Below are positions 1-8,898 of a stretch of 64,000 bases of DNA, piece after piece. Source of the DNA: a bacterium (GTDB lineage Bacteria; Pseudomonadota; Alphaproteobacteria; Rhodobacterales; Rhodobacteraceae); NCBI GenBank assembly GCA_016124195.1, contig WGOE01000002.1, forward strand, positions 124,001-188,000, given 5' to 3'. Position 1 is the stretch's first letter. Each line of letters begins with the position of its first letter. The translations under genes and the position numbers were made by a program. The notes below the pieces were generated by a model, which was given only the letters and a program-made list of their open reading frames with translations, was not told where the DNA came from and did no database searches.

Positions 1-1
1 G

Positions 2-322
2 GAAGAGCGTCTTAAGATCACCGGTCCCTCGCTTGAGGCCAAGGTTCAGCGTGCCGGGCGCCGGCTGCCCCGTGAGGTGCGCGAGGCGGCGGAGGCGCTG
101 GTCGCGGCGCTGCAACTTGCGCAGAATCCCAAGCTTTTGATGCAGATCGATGATGAGGCCGTGGCCATCGCCTATGACATCTGCCTTCGCCACCTGAATG
201 GGCTGAACCGGGCGCAGCGCCGGCGTGGCATGGTGCTGGATGCCGCCGCCCGCATCGCCTTTGCCCTGCTGGTCGTGGGGGTCCTGCTGGTGGCCGTGCT
301 GCGCTGGCGCGGGTTCATTTGA
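2..322 (+). CDS. C-terminal part of an unknown membrane protein (5' end outside window)
   Basis: The frame is open from base 2, so the gene very probably begins to the left of the window; a GTG at 77 is an internal codon. About 106 residues are visible. The N-terminal visible part is charged and helical, a middle stretch is rich in Leu and Ala, and the last 25 residues form one hydrophobic helix (FALLVVGVLLVAVL) ending in a short RWRGFI tail, so the protein is tail-anchored or ends in a transmembrane segment. I do not recognise the family. It converges on glyA across a shared hairpin. Confidence 0.6.
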   Translation, partial: EERLKITGPSLEAKVQRAGRRLPREVREAAEALVAALQLAQNPKLLMQIDDEAVAIAYDICLRHLNGLNRAQRRRGMVLDAAARIAFALLVVGVLLVAVLRWRGFI

Positions 323-434
323 GCTGAGGCCTGACCGGCCCGTCCTGGCCCCCCCCGCGCCCCGAGCGGTCATTGATCGCTGCGGAGCGGTGGGCCGTCT
401 GCCACCCGCACCCCCCGAGGATATTTTGGAACAG

Positions 435-480
435 ATGAAACGAAAAGGGCTGGCGGTTCGCGCCAACCCTCTGGTTTCAT
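435..480. terminator. Bidirectional hairpin terminator between the left-edge gene and glyA
   Basis: ATGAAAC (435-441) pairs with GTTTCAT (474-480). Inside it AGGGCTGGCG (446-455) pairs with CGCCAACCCT (461-470) with one mismatch, leaving a five-base loop. It lies between two convergent genes. Just upstream (411-428) is the CCCCCCGAGGATATTTTGG sequence shared with other gene-end modules in this window. Confidence 0.6.
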
Positions 481-521
481 GTATCCTTGCCTGAACAGCC
501 CGCCGGGCGGTGCTTGCGAAC

Positions 522-1817
522 CTAGAGCCCGGGATAGATCGGGAAGGTCTTGCACAGCGCCTCGACCTTGGCGCGGACGGCGGCTTCGACCTCGGCATTG
601 CCCTCTTCGCCATGGGCGGCCAGGCCATCGACCACCTCGACGATCCATTGGCCGATCTGGCGGAATTCAGGCTCGGCAAAGCCGCGCGTCGTGCCGGCCG
701 GCGTGCCCAGCCGCACGCCAGAGGTCACCGTGGGCTTTTCGGTGTCAAACGGGATCCCGTTCTTGTTGCAGGTGATATGCGCCCGGCCCAAGGCCTTTTC
801 GGTCGCATTGCCCTTGACCCCCTTGGGCCGCAGGTCCACCAGCATCAGGTGGCAATCGGTGCCGCCGGTGACGATGTCGAGCCCGCCCTTCATCAGCTCA
901 TCTGCCAGGGCCTGGGCGTTCTTGATGACCTGGGCCTGATAGTCCTTGAACTCGGGGCGCAGCGCCTCGCCGAAGGCCACGGCCTTGGCTGCGATCACAT
1001 GCATCAGGGGGCCGCCCTGGATGCCGGGGAAGATGGCCGAGTTGACCTTTTTCGCGATCTCTTCGTCATTGGTCAGGATCATGCCACCGCGCGGGCCGCG
1101 CAGGGTCTTGTGGGTCGTCGTGGTCGCCACATGGGCATGCGGGAAGGGCGAAGGATAGAGGCCCGCCGCGATCAGCCCGGCGAAATGCGCCACGTCGGCC
1201 ACCAGATAGGCGCCCACGGTATCGGCAATCGCGCGCATCCGGGCGAAGTCGATCTGGCGCGGAATGGCGCTGCCGCCGGCAATGATCATCTTGGGCTTGT
1301 GTTCGGCGGTCAGGGCCTCGATCTGGTCATAGTCGATCGTCAGGTCCTGCTTGCGCACGCCGTACTGGATGGCGTTGAACCACTTGCCCGACTGGTTGGG
1401 CTTTGCGCCATGGGTCAGGTGGCCGCCGGCATCGAGGCTCATGCCCAGGATCGTGTCGCCCGGCTTCAGAAGTGCGGTGAAGACGCCCTGATTGGCCTGC
1501 GACCCGGAATTCGGCTGCACATTGGCAAAGGAACAGCCGAACAGCGCGCAGGCCCGCGCGATGGCGAGGTTTTCCGCCACATCGACATATTCGCACCCAC
1601 CGTAGTAGCGCTTGCCCGGATATCCCTCGGCGTATTTGTTCGTCATGACCGAACCCTGCGCCTCCATCACCGCCTTGGAGACGATGTTTTCCGAGGCGAT
1701 CAGTTCGATCTCGTCGCGCTGGCGCCCCAGTTCGCTGGTGATCGACGCGAACAGTTCCGGGTCGCGGGACGACAGGCTTTCGGTGAAAAATCCGGTGTCG
1801 CGGTGGCTCGGGGTCAT
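522..1817 (-). CDS. glyA: Serine hydroxymethyltransferase
   Basis: This cytosolic PLP enzyme converts serine and tetrahydrofolate to glycine and 5,10-methylene-tetrahydrofolate, the main source of one-carbon units. With the ATG at 1817 the protein has 431 residues, the usual length. The Schiff-base lysine lies in [14 protein letters not shown] (about residue 237) and the PLP-contacting DVAHFAGL is about 30 residues before it. A TTG four codons upstream also reads in frame, but it sits inside the ribosome binding site GGAGAG that precedes the ATG, so ATG is preferred. The gene is divergent from nadK across about 210 bases that contain a 16-base palindrome. Confidence 0.97.
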   Translation of the reverse strand: MTPSHRDTGFFTESLSSRDPELFASITSELGRQRDEIELIASENIVSKAVMEAQGSVMTNKYAEGYPGKRYYGGCEYVDVAENLAIARACALFGCSFANVQPNSGSQANQGVFTALLKPGDTILGMSLDAGGHLTHGAKPNQSGKWFNAIQYGVRKQDLTIDYDQIEALTAEHKPKMIIAGGSAIPRQIDFARMRAIADTVGAYLVADVAHFAGLIAAGLYPSPFPHAHVATTTTHKTLRGPRGGMILTNDEEIAKKVNSAIFPGIQGGPLMHVIAAKAVAFGEALRPEFKDYQAQVIKNAQALADELMKGGLDIVTGGTDCHLMLVDLRPKGVKGNATEKALGRAHITCNKNGIPFDTEKPTVTSGVRLGTPAGTTRGFAEPEFRQIGQWIVEVVDGLAAHGEEGNAEVEAAVRAKVEALCKTFPIYPGL

Positions 1818-1912
1818 GGGACTCTCCAAAAGGGGGGTAAGCGCTATCTAGACCGGGTTGCCTGCCGCATGAAGGCCAGAAAACGACAGGTTCGGCATCT
1901 TGCACGAAAAAA

Positions 1913-1928
1913 GTTTCCGATAGGAAAC
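1913..1928. promoter_or_regulatory. Palindromic operator candidate upstream of glyA
   Basis: GTTTCC-GATA-GGAAAC is a perfect 6-bp dyad in the glyA-nadK divergent region. Read toward glyA it lies directly after TTGACC (a -35-like hexamer) and covers the spacer and -10 position, which is where a repressor site would sit. The cognate regulator is not identifiable from the sequence. A short hairpin is the alternative reading. Confidence 0.35.
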
Positions 1929-2027
1929 GCAATTGGTCAATATAAAACCTCGCGGCAATATCCGGCGCAGGGGTTGAGTTTGCCGCTCTGGCCCGCCAAC
2001 ACTGGGCGGAGTTGAAGGAGAGCGCGC

Positions 2028-2792
2028 GTGACCAACGGCAAGATCGCCTTTCGGGCCAGCCCCGCCCCCGCCGCACAAGAGGCCATCGGCCGGTTGACCG
2101 CGCTTTACGGCCAGACACCGCTGGACAGTGCCGATGTGATCGTGGCACTGGGCGGCGACGGTTTCATGCTGCAGACCCTGCACGACGAATACTGCCGCGA
2201 TCTGCCGGTCTATGGGATGAACTGCGGCACGGTGGGGTTCCTCATGAACACCTTTTCGCCCGACGCCCTGCCCGAACGGCTGGTAGCGGCGGAAGAGGCC
2301 GTGCTCAACCCGCTGGCCATGCGCGCCGTCAGCACCGATGGCAGCGTGACCGAGGCCCTGGCGATCAACGAGGTCTCGCTGTTGCGGATGGGGCCGCAGG
2401 CCGCCAAGCTGCGCATCCTGGTCGATGGAAAGGAGCGCATGTCGGAACTGGTCTGCGATGGCTGCCTGCTGTCAACGCCGGCGGGATCGACGGCCTACAA
2501 CTATTCGGCCCATGGCCCGATCCTGCCGATCGGCGCCGATGTGCTGGCCTTGACCGCGGTGGCGGCCTTTCGCCCCCGGCGCTGGCGCGGTGCGCTGCTG
2601 CCGAAATCGGCCGTGGTCCGGTTCGAGGTCATCGACCCGGCCAAACGTCCGGTCCGCGCCGATGCCGATACCCGCCCCGTCACCAATGTCCTGAGCGTCG
2701 AAATCAGATCGCAGCCCGACATCCGCCACCGCATCCTGTTTGACCCCGGTCATGGGCTCGAAGAACGCCTGATCGTCGAACAATTCGTCTGA
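2028..2792 (+). CDS. nadK: NAD kinase
   Basis: This enzyme phosphorylates NAD to NADP with ATP in the cytosol. The protein has 254 residues, typical of the shorter alphaproteobacterial form. The signature GGDG is at residues 42-45 (VALGGDGFMLQTLH), followed by the family motif INEVSL and the glycine-rich TPAGSTAYNYSAHGPI that binds the NAD ribose. The GTG start at 2028 is set by AAGGAG seven bases upstream. The gene stands alone after the divergent glyA promoter region. Confidence 0.95.
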   Translation: MTNGKIAFRASPAPAAQEAIGRLTALYGQTPLDSADVIVALGGDGFMLQTLHDEYCRDLPVYGMNCGTVGFLMNTFSPDALPERLVAAEEAVLNPLAMRAVSTDGSVTEALAINEVSLLRMGPQAAKLRILVDGKERMSELVCDGCLLSTPAGSTAYNYSAHGPILPIGADVLALTAVAAFRPRRWRGALLPKSAVVRFEVIDPAKRPVRADADTRPVTNVLSVEIRSQPDIRHRILFDPGHGLEERLIVEQFV

Positions 2793-3057
2793 GTGCGGGC
2801 GCCGCCCCAAATCTCCGGAATTGCCGGGCATCCATTCAACTTCTTGGCAAATAAACCGCAGGTGCCCGCGCCGGGCCGCCCCTTGACTTTGGCGTCGATT
2901 GGTCCCATGTGCCATTTGTCCGAAGCCCGTGCCGCGTGAGCACCTGAAGGCCCGGACAGTGGTTCCCACCATCACGCAGGGGCACCTGCAATGCGCACGG
3001 CTGGCAGACACCTCTGCCGGCGAGGGTGCATTGTCCCCAAGTATGATGGACGACCCG

Positions 3058-4383
3058 ATGACCACTTTCGCTGACCTTGGCCTTTCTCCGAAGATCCTCA
3101 AGGCTTTGGAACAAACCAACATGACCACGCCCACGCCGATTCAGGCGCAGGCCATTCCCCACATCATGAAGGGCGCGGACCTGATGGGGCTGGCGCAGAC
3201 CGGCACCGGCAAGACCGCCGCCTTCGGGCTGCCGCTGTTGCACCGTCTGCTCGACATCGGCCACCCGCCGGCGCCGCGCCATGTTCGTGCGCTGATCCTG
3301 GCCCCGACGCGCGAATTGGTCGGCCAGATCGCCGACAATTTCATGACCTTCACCAAGGGCACCGCGGTCAAGGTGACGATGGTTGTCGGTGGCGCCTCGT
3401 TGAACCGCCAGGCGGACCGGTTGCTCAAGGGCTCTGACGTGCTGGTGGCGACCCCGGGCCGGCTGATCGACCTCTTGGAGCGTGGCGCGGTGACGCTGGA
3501 ATCCTGTGGCTATCTGGTCCTGGACGAGGCTGACCACATGCTTGACATGGGCTTCATCCATTCGCTGCGCAAGATCGCCAAATACATCCCGCAGCATCGC
3601 CAGACGCTGCTGTTTTCGGCAACGATGCCTGCCGACATCGAGGAAATCTCGCGGACCTACCTGCGCAATCCGGTCCGCGTTCAGGTCGCCCCGCCCGGCA
3701 AGCCGGCTGAAAAGATCGTGCAGGGCGTGCATTACATCCCCAATGGCGACAAGGCGAAACTGCTGGAATCCTATCTGCTCAAGCACCCGGGCGAACAGGC
3801 CCTGGTCTTTGGCCGCACCAAGCATGGCGCTGAAAAGCTGATGAAATTGCTGGTGGCCTGGGGCTTCAAGGCCTCGTCGATCCATGGCAACAAAAGCCAG
3901 AACCACCGCGACCGGACGCTGACAGAGTTCCGCGACGGCAGCCTTGACGTGCTGGTCGCCACTGACGTGGCCGCGCGCGGCATCGACATTCCGGGCGTCC
4001 GGCACGTCTATAACTACGACATGCCCAATGTGCCGGAAAACTATGTCCACCGCATCGGGCGCACGGCCCGCGCCGGGGCCGAGGGCAATGCCATCGCCTT
4101 CTGCGCGCCGGCCGAGATGGGCGAGCTGCAAGCGATCGAGAAACTCCTGAAAAAGCAGATCCCCGTGGTGGGCGGCGCGCCCTGGGCTGCCGCTGACATT
4201 GCTGCGGCACCCAAGCCCGCGCAGAACCGCGGACAGCGTCCCGGCGGTCACAATGGCCAGAAATCCGGTCGTCCGCAGGGTCAGCCCAAATCCGGCGGCC
4301 GCCCGTCCGGTGCGCCCAAGCCGCTGCGTCCGGCCTCCAAGACCGGGGGTGTCCAGTCGCCGGCCCGGCAAAAGTCGCGCTGA
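3058..4383 (+). CDS. DEAD-box ATP-dependent RNA helicase (RhlE-like)
   Basis: This is an RNA-remodelling helicase of the group used in cold adaptation, ribosome assembly and RNA decay. With the ATG at 3058 it has 441 residues. In order it carries the Q motif (PTPIQAQAIP), Walker A AQTGTGKT (46-53), PTRELVGQ, TPGRL, the DEAD box in VLDEADHMLDMGF, SAT, and the helicase C-terminal HRIGRTAR. The last 60 residues are a basic, Gly/Pro/Lys/Gln-rich tail likely to bind RNA. Upstream ATGs at 3043 and 3046 are possible starts but have no better ribosome site. The preceding 265 bases are gene-free and include a GGCAGA-CACC-TCTGCC hairpin (3003-3018), suggesting a structured leader. Confidence 0.93.
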   Translation: MTTFADLGLSPKILKALEQTNMTTPTPIQAQAIPHIMKGADLMGLAQTGTGKTAAFGLPLLHRLLDIGHPPAPRHVRALILAPTRELVGQIADNFMTFTKGTAVKVTMVVGGASLNRQADRLLKGSDVLVATPGRLIDLLERGAVTLESCGYLVLDEADHMLDMGFIHSLRKIAKYIPQHRQTLLFSATMPADIEEISRTYLRNPVRVQVAPPGKPAEKIVQGVHYIPNGDKAKLLESYLLKHPGEQALVFGRTKHGAEKLMKLLVAWGFKASSIHGNKSQNHRDRTLTEFRDGSLDVLVATDVAARGIDIPGVRHVYNYDMPNVPENYVHRIGRTARAGAEGNAIAFCAPAEMGELQAIEKLLKKQIPVVGGAPWAAADIAAAPKPAQNRGQRPGGHNGQKSGRPQGQPKSGGRPSGAPKPLRPASKTGGVQSPARQKSR

Positions 4384-4389
4384 CGGGAT

Positions 4390-4413
4390 GGGTCGGGACG
4401 CAGCGCCCGACCC
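4390..4413. terminator. Convergent terminator after the helicase
   Basis: GGGTCGGG (4390-4397) and CCCGACCC (4406-4413) form a perfect 8-bp stem with an eight-base loop. It is wedged between the helicase stop codon and the stop of the opposing HTH gene and can serve both. No U-tract follows. Confidence 0.5.
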
Positions 4414-4415
4414 GC

Positions 4416-4868
4416 TCAGCCGACCTCGACCTCGAGGTTCAGTTTCATCTGCAGGATCACCTCCTGAATGGCGAGCGTCTCGTGCAGCATGCGCTTGGCC
4501 TCGTTGATGGTGATCTTGCCGTCCTCGATGGCCGAGGCGTATTCAGCCATCAGCTGTGCGAACCTCTGTGACAGGGCGACCACGTCCTGATTCACCCCGC
4601 TTGAGGTCGAATTGCGCCGCGTGCCGTCGTAAGACATTGTAATACCGCGCAGATCGGCCAGGGCCACGGTGACGTGCGGAAAGGCCGAGGCCGCCTCGAG
4701 CCGGGCCACGACATCGATGGGCATGAAGCGGTCGTCATGTTCGTTCTGATCCGAATAATACCGCCCCAGGGTGGCCTTGGATTTTCCGGTGAGCCGGCTT
4801 GCGGCTTCGATGCCGACGTCCTTGACCAGGGCTTCGGTGTGCTTTTTCAGATAGCCATCAAGGGACAT
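4416..4868 (-). CDS. Small HTH protein, resembling phage CII-like regulators
   Basis: The 150-residue protein begins MSLDGYLKKHTEALVKDVG. A probable helix-turn-helix follows (EAASRLTGKSKATLGRYYSD, about residues 21-40), then a middle region and a C-terminal acidic amphipathic helix (roughly 105-148) that could mediate oligomerisation. This layout resembles phage regulatory CII-like proteins, but there is no phage context and I cannot identify a target. It faces tdk across a divergent 234-base region that contains GACCCGA (4950-4956) and its inverse TCGGGTC (4986-4992). The DNA-binding role is inferred from the HTH only. Confidence 0.7.
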   Translation of the reverse strand: MSLDGYLKKHTEALVKDVGIEAASRLTGKSKATLGRYYSDQNEHDDRFMPIDVVARLEAASAFPHVTVALADLRGITMSYDGTRRNSTSSGVNQDVVALSQRFAQLMAEYASAIEDGKITINEAKRMLHETLAIQEVILQMKLNLEVEVG

Positions 4869-5102
4869 GGTGCCAAACCGAATTGAGCCGGGAAATTCGC
4901 GGTTTTTTTCCCATTAATCCGGTGGCAGGGTTTTGTCATGTATAAAAAAGACCCGATGTGACGGGGCAGTACGAGTGATCGGCTCTCGGGTCGTTTGGGT
5001 GGGGGTCCGCCAGGCCATCGTCTCGCAACGATGGCTTTGGCGGGCCCATCATCAGGGTCCGACCGGCTTGCGCAGGTCCGGCCGCTTGCGCTAGATCGCG
5101 GC

Positions 5103-5681
5103 ATGGCAAAGCTCTATTTTCACTACTCCACGATGAACGCGGGCAAGTCCACGCTCTTGCTGCAAGCCGCGCACAACTATCGCGAAGGCGGCATGCAGAC
5201 CTATCTCATCACCGCACAGTTCGACCTGCGCGCGGGCGAGGGGCGGATCGCCAGCCGCATCGGCATTGGCGAGCCGGCCGATACCTTCGCCCCGGGCGAG
5301 GATATGTTCGCCAAACTCAAGGCCCGGTTTTCGCAAGGAAAAGTCGCCTGCGTCTTCGTGGATGAAGCGCAGTTCCTGTCCAAGGACCAGGTCTGGCAAC
5401 TGGCCCGCGCGGTGGATGATCTGAACGTGCCCGTGATGTGCTATGGCCTGCGCGTCGATTTCCAGGGCAACCTCTTTCCCGGCTCGGCCGCGCTGCTGGC
5501 CTGGGCCGATGAGATGCGCGAAGTCCGCACCATCTGCCACTGCGGCAAGAAGGCGACCATGGTGATCCGCCGCGGCCCCGACGGGCGTGCCCTGAAACAG
5601 GGCGACCAGGTCCAGATCGGCGGAAACGAGACCTATGTCAGCCTGTGCCGGCGCCACTGGCGCGAAGCTGTGGCTGACTGA
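5103..5681 (+). CDS. tdk: Thymidine kinase, class II
   Basis: It phosphorylates thymidine (and deoxyuridine) to the monophosphate in the cytosolic salvage pathway. The 192-residue length is normal. The P-loop is STMNAGKST (residues 9-17), the Walker B-like segment is VFVDEAQFL, and the lasso-domain zinc ligands appear as CHC near residue 143 and CRRHW near the C-terminus. The ATG at 5103 is the first codon matching the family N-terminus (MAKLYFHYSTMNAGK). Its substrates are shared with the cdd-deoA-deoB-add-upp operon 4 kb away. Confidence 0.96.
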   Translation: MAKLYFHYSTMNAGKSTLLLQAAHNYREGGMQTYLITAQFDLRAGEGRIASRIGIGEPADTFAPGEDMFAKLKARFSQGKVACVFVDEAQFLSKDQVWQLARAVDDLNVPVMCYGLRVDFQGNLFPGSAALLAWADEMREVRTICHCGKKATMVIRRGPDGRALKQGDQVQIGGNETYVSLCRRHWREAVAD

Positions 5682-5693
5682 CGCGCGACCCTT

Positions 5694-5712
5694 GATTTTT
5701 CGCAGAAAAATC
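5694..5712. terminator. Palindromic terminator between tdk and the EamA gene
   Basis: GATTTTTC-GCA-GAAAAATC is a perfect 8-bp inverted repeat with a three-base loop between two convergent genes, and it supplies a U-run in either direction. The 23 bases 5694-5716 recur exactly at 13927-13949 inside a coding sequence. Confidence 0.6.
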
Positions 5713-5717
5713 GTGGT

Positions 5718-6647
5718 CTAGGCCGGCACGGACCTTGCCCGCAGCGCGATCATCACGCCGGCTGCCACGATCAGCGTCATGCCGGCGATGGCCACGGCCG
5801 GCAGGCTTTCCCCCCAGAGCGCCCAACTCCACAGGGCAGAGGCCGGCAGGATCACATATTCAAAGACCGAAACCCGCGTGGCATCGGCCACCTGATAGGC
5901 GCGCACCATCAGCCCGACCCCCAGCAACGACCCCGCCGCCTGCACGAAGGTCCAGATCCAGAAGCCGCTGGTCGGCCAGACCGGACCCCGCATCAGAAAC
6001 CCCTCCGTCCCCTGCGGCACCGCCACCGGCGCAAGGCTCAGCACGACCATGCCGATTGCCCCCGCCACGCCCAGGGCCAGAAAGAAGCCCGCCAGCAGGG
6101 TCTCGGCGCTTTCCTGCGGGCACCAGCGTCGCGTCGCCACATTGCCCAGGGCGTAAAGCGCCCCGGCCAGAACGGGCAGCAGGGCGGGGATCGAGGCGCC
6201 GCGCATCGCCTCGGGCCCCAGCACCAGAATGACGCCGACAAAGCCGATCGCCACCGCCAGGATGCGAAACGGCCCGATCCGTGCGCCATAGGCAAAGCGT
6301 TCGATCAGCAGCACGAAGATCGGCGCGGTGAAGAGCCCTGCCGCCACCAGCGCCACGGGCAGGAAGGCCAGCGCGCCGAAATAGATCACCATCGCAAGGC
6401 CATGGATGCCCGACCGCGCCAAGACCGCCGCCTTGTTGCGCGCGGCCAGCCGCAGTCCGAAGGGACGCGCCACCGCCAGCAAAAGCCCGATCGCCATCAC
6501 CGTGCGTGTCGCGTGAAACTGCCACAGGCCCGCCTCGGCCGCGATCACCCGGACGAAATTGTCGGTAAAGCCGATGATGGCGGCATAGACCGCGATCATG
6601 CCCGCCGCCGCGAATGTGGTCTCGCCCGCGCCCTGTCTGCCTGCCAT
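5718..6647 (-). CDS. DMT superfamily transporter (EamA family)
   Basis: A 309-residue inner-membrane protein made of two EamA repeats, with about ten hydrophobic helices (for example MIAVYAAIIGFTDNFV near the start and AIAGMTLIVAAGVMIAL near the end). Family members export amino acids or other metabolites; the substrate cannot be read from sequence. The start at 6647 (MAGRQGAGE) is chosen because GGAGAGG lies six bases upstream; longer in-frame extensions are Arg/Ala-rich and not membrane-like. It is divergent from the M48-like gene at 6824. Confidence 0.88.
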   Translation of the reverse strand: MAGRQGAGETTFAAAGMIAVYAAIIGFTDNFVRVIAAEAGLWQFHATRTVMAIGLLLAVARPFGLRLAARNKAAVLARSGIHGLAMVIYFGALAFLPVALVAAGLFTAPIFVLLIERFAYGARIGPFRILAVAIGFVGVILVLGPEAMRGASIPALLPVLAGALYALGNVATRRWCPQESAETLLAGFFLALGVAGAIGMVVLSLAPVAVPQGTEGFLMRGPVWPTSGFWIWTFVQAAGSLLGVGLMVRAYQVADATRVSVFEYVILPASALWSWALWGESLPAVAIAGMTLIVAAGVMIALRARSVPA

Positions 6648-6823
6648 CTGCCTCTCCGCTTTGGCAGCACTCGACCCGGGAACGCGCGCCCTTGCGCGCC
6701 TGATTGCGACTCCTGCGCGCAGGATTGCTGCCCGGAGAGGGGGCGGCTGCGCATTGTGGCCTGCCGGTCCATCCGCTAAGGTTCGGCGAAAGGCCGCAAA
6801 CCGCACAGGCTCCCAAAGGATCG

Positions 6824-7855
6824 ATGACCGCCCTGACGCAATACCAACGACTGGAATGCACCGGCTTGTGGCGGCTGACCGCAACGGCGCAACTGCGTGA
6901 GGTGGTGGTGGGTTTGCGCGACACCACGCTGGTTCTGGCCGATCCGCGCACCGAAATGGCGCTGTCGCATTGGTCCTTGCCCTCGGTCGAGCGGGTCAAT
7001 CCCGGCGAGATGCCGGCCCTTTTCACGCCGGGGCGGATGGACGACGGTTCGCCCTCCGAGACGGTCGAACTGGACGATCCTGACATGATCGCCGCCCTTG
7101 AAACCGTGCGAACCACGCTGATCCGGCGCCGGCCCAAGCCCGGGCGGGTGCGCGGCGTGACGGTTCTGGCGGGCCTTGCGGCCGTGGCGCTGTTCGTCTT
7201 CCTCTGGCTGCCCGAGGCGATGATCCGGCACACGGCCTCGGTCCTGCCGATGGCGACGCGGGTGCAGATCGGCAAGCTTGCCCTGGCCGATGCCGCCCGC
7301 CTGACCGGCACGCCCTGCGTGCAACCGGTCGGCCTGCGCGGAGCGGCGGCCCTGGCACAAAGGCTTGCCACCCAAGGGGTTGGCGAGATCGACGTGGTGC
7401 GCGACGGCGTCGATGGCGCCGTGGCCCTGCCGGGCGGCATCGTTCTTTTGTCCGACAAGCTGGTCGAGGCCGCCCAGGACCCCGAGCCCGTCGCGGGCTA
7501 TGCCCTGGCCGCCATGCTGCGGGTTCAGGTTTCGGATCCGGTCATCCCGATCCTGCATCACGCCGGCCTGACCGCGACCCTGCGCTTGCTGACGACCGGC
7601 CATCTGCCCCCGGGCGCCCTGCAGGGCTATGCCGAGACTCTTCTGAACGCCAAGCCCGCGCCAGTGGATGAAGAGCGTCTGCTGGAGAAATTCCGCCAGG
7701 TCAACCTGTCCTCGACCGCCTACGCGAGAGTGGTGGACCCGACCGGTGTGGCGTCGAAGGGCCTGATCGACGGCGACCCGTTCAAGGGTGTCTCACCGGC
7801 GCCGGTGCTGGACGACAACGACTGGATCAGCCTGCAGGGCATCTGCGCCGGGTAG
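6824..7855 (+). CDS. Membrane protein resembling an M48 peptidase without its metal site
   Basis: The protein has 343 residues. Residues 1-90 form a soluble domain, about 107-126 a transmembrane helix (VTVLAGLAAVALFVFLWL), and the rest would face the other side of the membrane. The C-terminal part matches the M48 layout: VALPGGIVLLSDKLVEAA corresponds to the strand-helix before the metal site, and AGYALAAMLRV occupies the position of AG-x-x-AHE-x-x-HV. The two zinc histidines and the catalytic glutamate are replaced by Ala, Ala and Arg. If this alignment is right, the protein is a non-catalytic relative. It is divergent from the EamA gene and convergent with the next gene. Confidence 0.75.
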   Translation: MTALTQYQRLECTGLWRLTATAQLREVVVGLRDTTLVLADPRTEMALSHWSLPSVERVNPGEMPALFTPGRMDDGSPSETVELDDPDMIAALETVRTTLIRRRPKPGRVRGVTVLAGLAAVALFVFLWLPEAMIRHTASVLPMATRVQIGKLALADAARLTGTPCVQPVGLRGAAALAQRLATQGVGEIDVVRDGVDGAVALPGGIVLLSDKLVEAAQDPEPVAGYALAAMLRVQVSDPVIPILHHAGLTATLRLLTTGHLPPGALQGYAETLLNAKPAPVDEERLLEKFRQVNLSSTAYARVVDPTGVASKGLIDGDPFKGVSPAPVLDDNDWISLQGICAG

Positions 7856-7868
7856 CGGCGCGCCGGGC

Positions 7869-8891
7869 CTAGGGGCTGGGCGCGACCTTGACCCGCAGGC
7901 CCAGTATCCCGCCGATCCCGCGTTGGCGCGGCAGCGGATCGGTTACCAGAACCATCGGGGTCGAGCGTTGCCAGACCTGATCCTGCTGCCGCTCGCCCTC
8001 AATCGTGCGCGGGCCGCGCAGCGGGTTCAGCCGGTCATCCTTCCAGGCCAGCATCCAGCCCTTGGGGGGCTTGGGCATCACCACGGCCGGGGCGGCTTGC
8101 GCGGGGCGCGCCATCGGTACGGATTGCGGCGCCGGAGCCATCCGGACGGTAGCCGCAACCGGGGTCACGACCGGGGCCATGACAACCGGCGTGGCCGGGA
8201 CCGGAGCCATCACGAGCGGCGCGGGGGCAGGCGGGATCGGCTGAGCCCGGACTTGCGGTTGCTGCGCTGCGCTCAGCAAGGGCGCGCGCCAGCCTTGCGT
8301 GGTTCCGTCGCCGCGCGTGCAGACCAGGGTCATGCCGCCGGACAGCTTGACGCTTTCCAGCCGCGGCGCAGAGTCGTAGCACTGCACGCCCGCCATGCCG
8401 GTTGCCACGAAGCTGCCCTGATAGGCCGGGCCGGGCTGTGCCGGTCTGGCCGGCGCTGTCGCGGCCGTGGTGAAGACCGTCGGCGCCGGTCCGGGCGAGG
8501 GCTTCTGGCCGAAGATCCCGGCGCTGCCATTGCCCTGGGTTCCCGCAACCACTGGAGCCGCAGCCGTCGGCGCGGTGGCCGCTTGCACCGGTCTGGCCAG
8601 AGGATCGGGCGCCATGTCCGCCTGCACCGCGGCCTGAGCCGCAGCGCTGCCTGTCGGCAGCATGCCGCAGATCGGCGCGCGGTTGCGGTCGATCCGCGCC
8701 ACCCAGTTCACATTGCGGCCAGAGCCGGCGCGAAGGAACAGGCAGCCCCGGCTGTCCACGAACTGCTGCCCCTTGAAACTGGCTGGCGGCCGATTGGAGG
8801 GTCCGCCGATCTGCGCCACGCCGCGCGCAGAGGCATCCGAGGCCGCGACGCTCGCCAGCAGCGCGGCACAGCTCAATATCTTGACGATCAT
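7869..8891 (-). CDS. Secreted Pro/Ala-rich protein of unknown function
   Basis: The protein has 340 residues. The N-terminus MIVKILSCAALLASVAASDASA is a signal peptide with a probable AxA cleavage site, so it is periplasmic or secreted. A conserved-looking block with QFVDSRGCLFLRAG follows, and a second cysteine lies in RAPICGML. A long low-complexity Pro/Ala/Val/Met linker (about 90-260) separates it from a basic C-terminal domain (KGWMLAWKDDRLNPLRGPRT). I do not recognise the family; a cell-envelope or SPOR-like role is only a guess. The ATG at 8891 is preferred over a TTG at 8906 because GGGGGA sits seven bases upstream and the signal peptide begins there. That ribosome site lies in a hairpin. 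Confidence 0.75.
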   Translation of the reverse strand: MIVKILSCAALLASVAASDASARGVAQIGGPSNRPPASFKGQQFVDSRGCLFLRAGSGRNVNWVARIDRNRAPICGMLPTGSAAAQAAVQADMAPDPLARPVQAATAPTAAAPVVAGTQGNGSAGIFGQKPSPGPAPTVFTTAATAPARPAQPGPAYQGSFVATGMAGVQCYDSAPRLESVKLSGGMTLVCTRGDGTTQGWRAPLLSAAQQPQVRAQPIPPAPAPLVMAPVPATPVVMAPVVTPVAATVRMAPAPQSVPMARPAQAAPAVVMPKPPKGWMLAWKDDRLNPLRGPRTIEGERQQDQVWQRSTPMVLVTDPLPRQRGIGGILGLRVKVAPSP

Positions 8892-8898
8892 GATGACG

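Noticed and set aside
510-2015. 501-codon open frame opposite glyA
   Set aside because: A shadow of glyA with no family match; glyA is certain.
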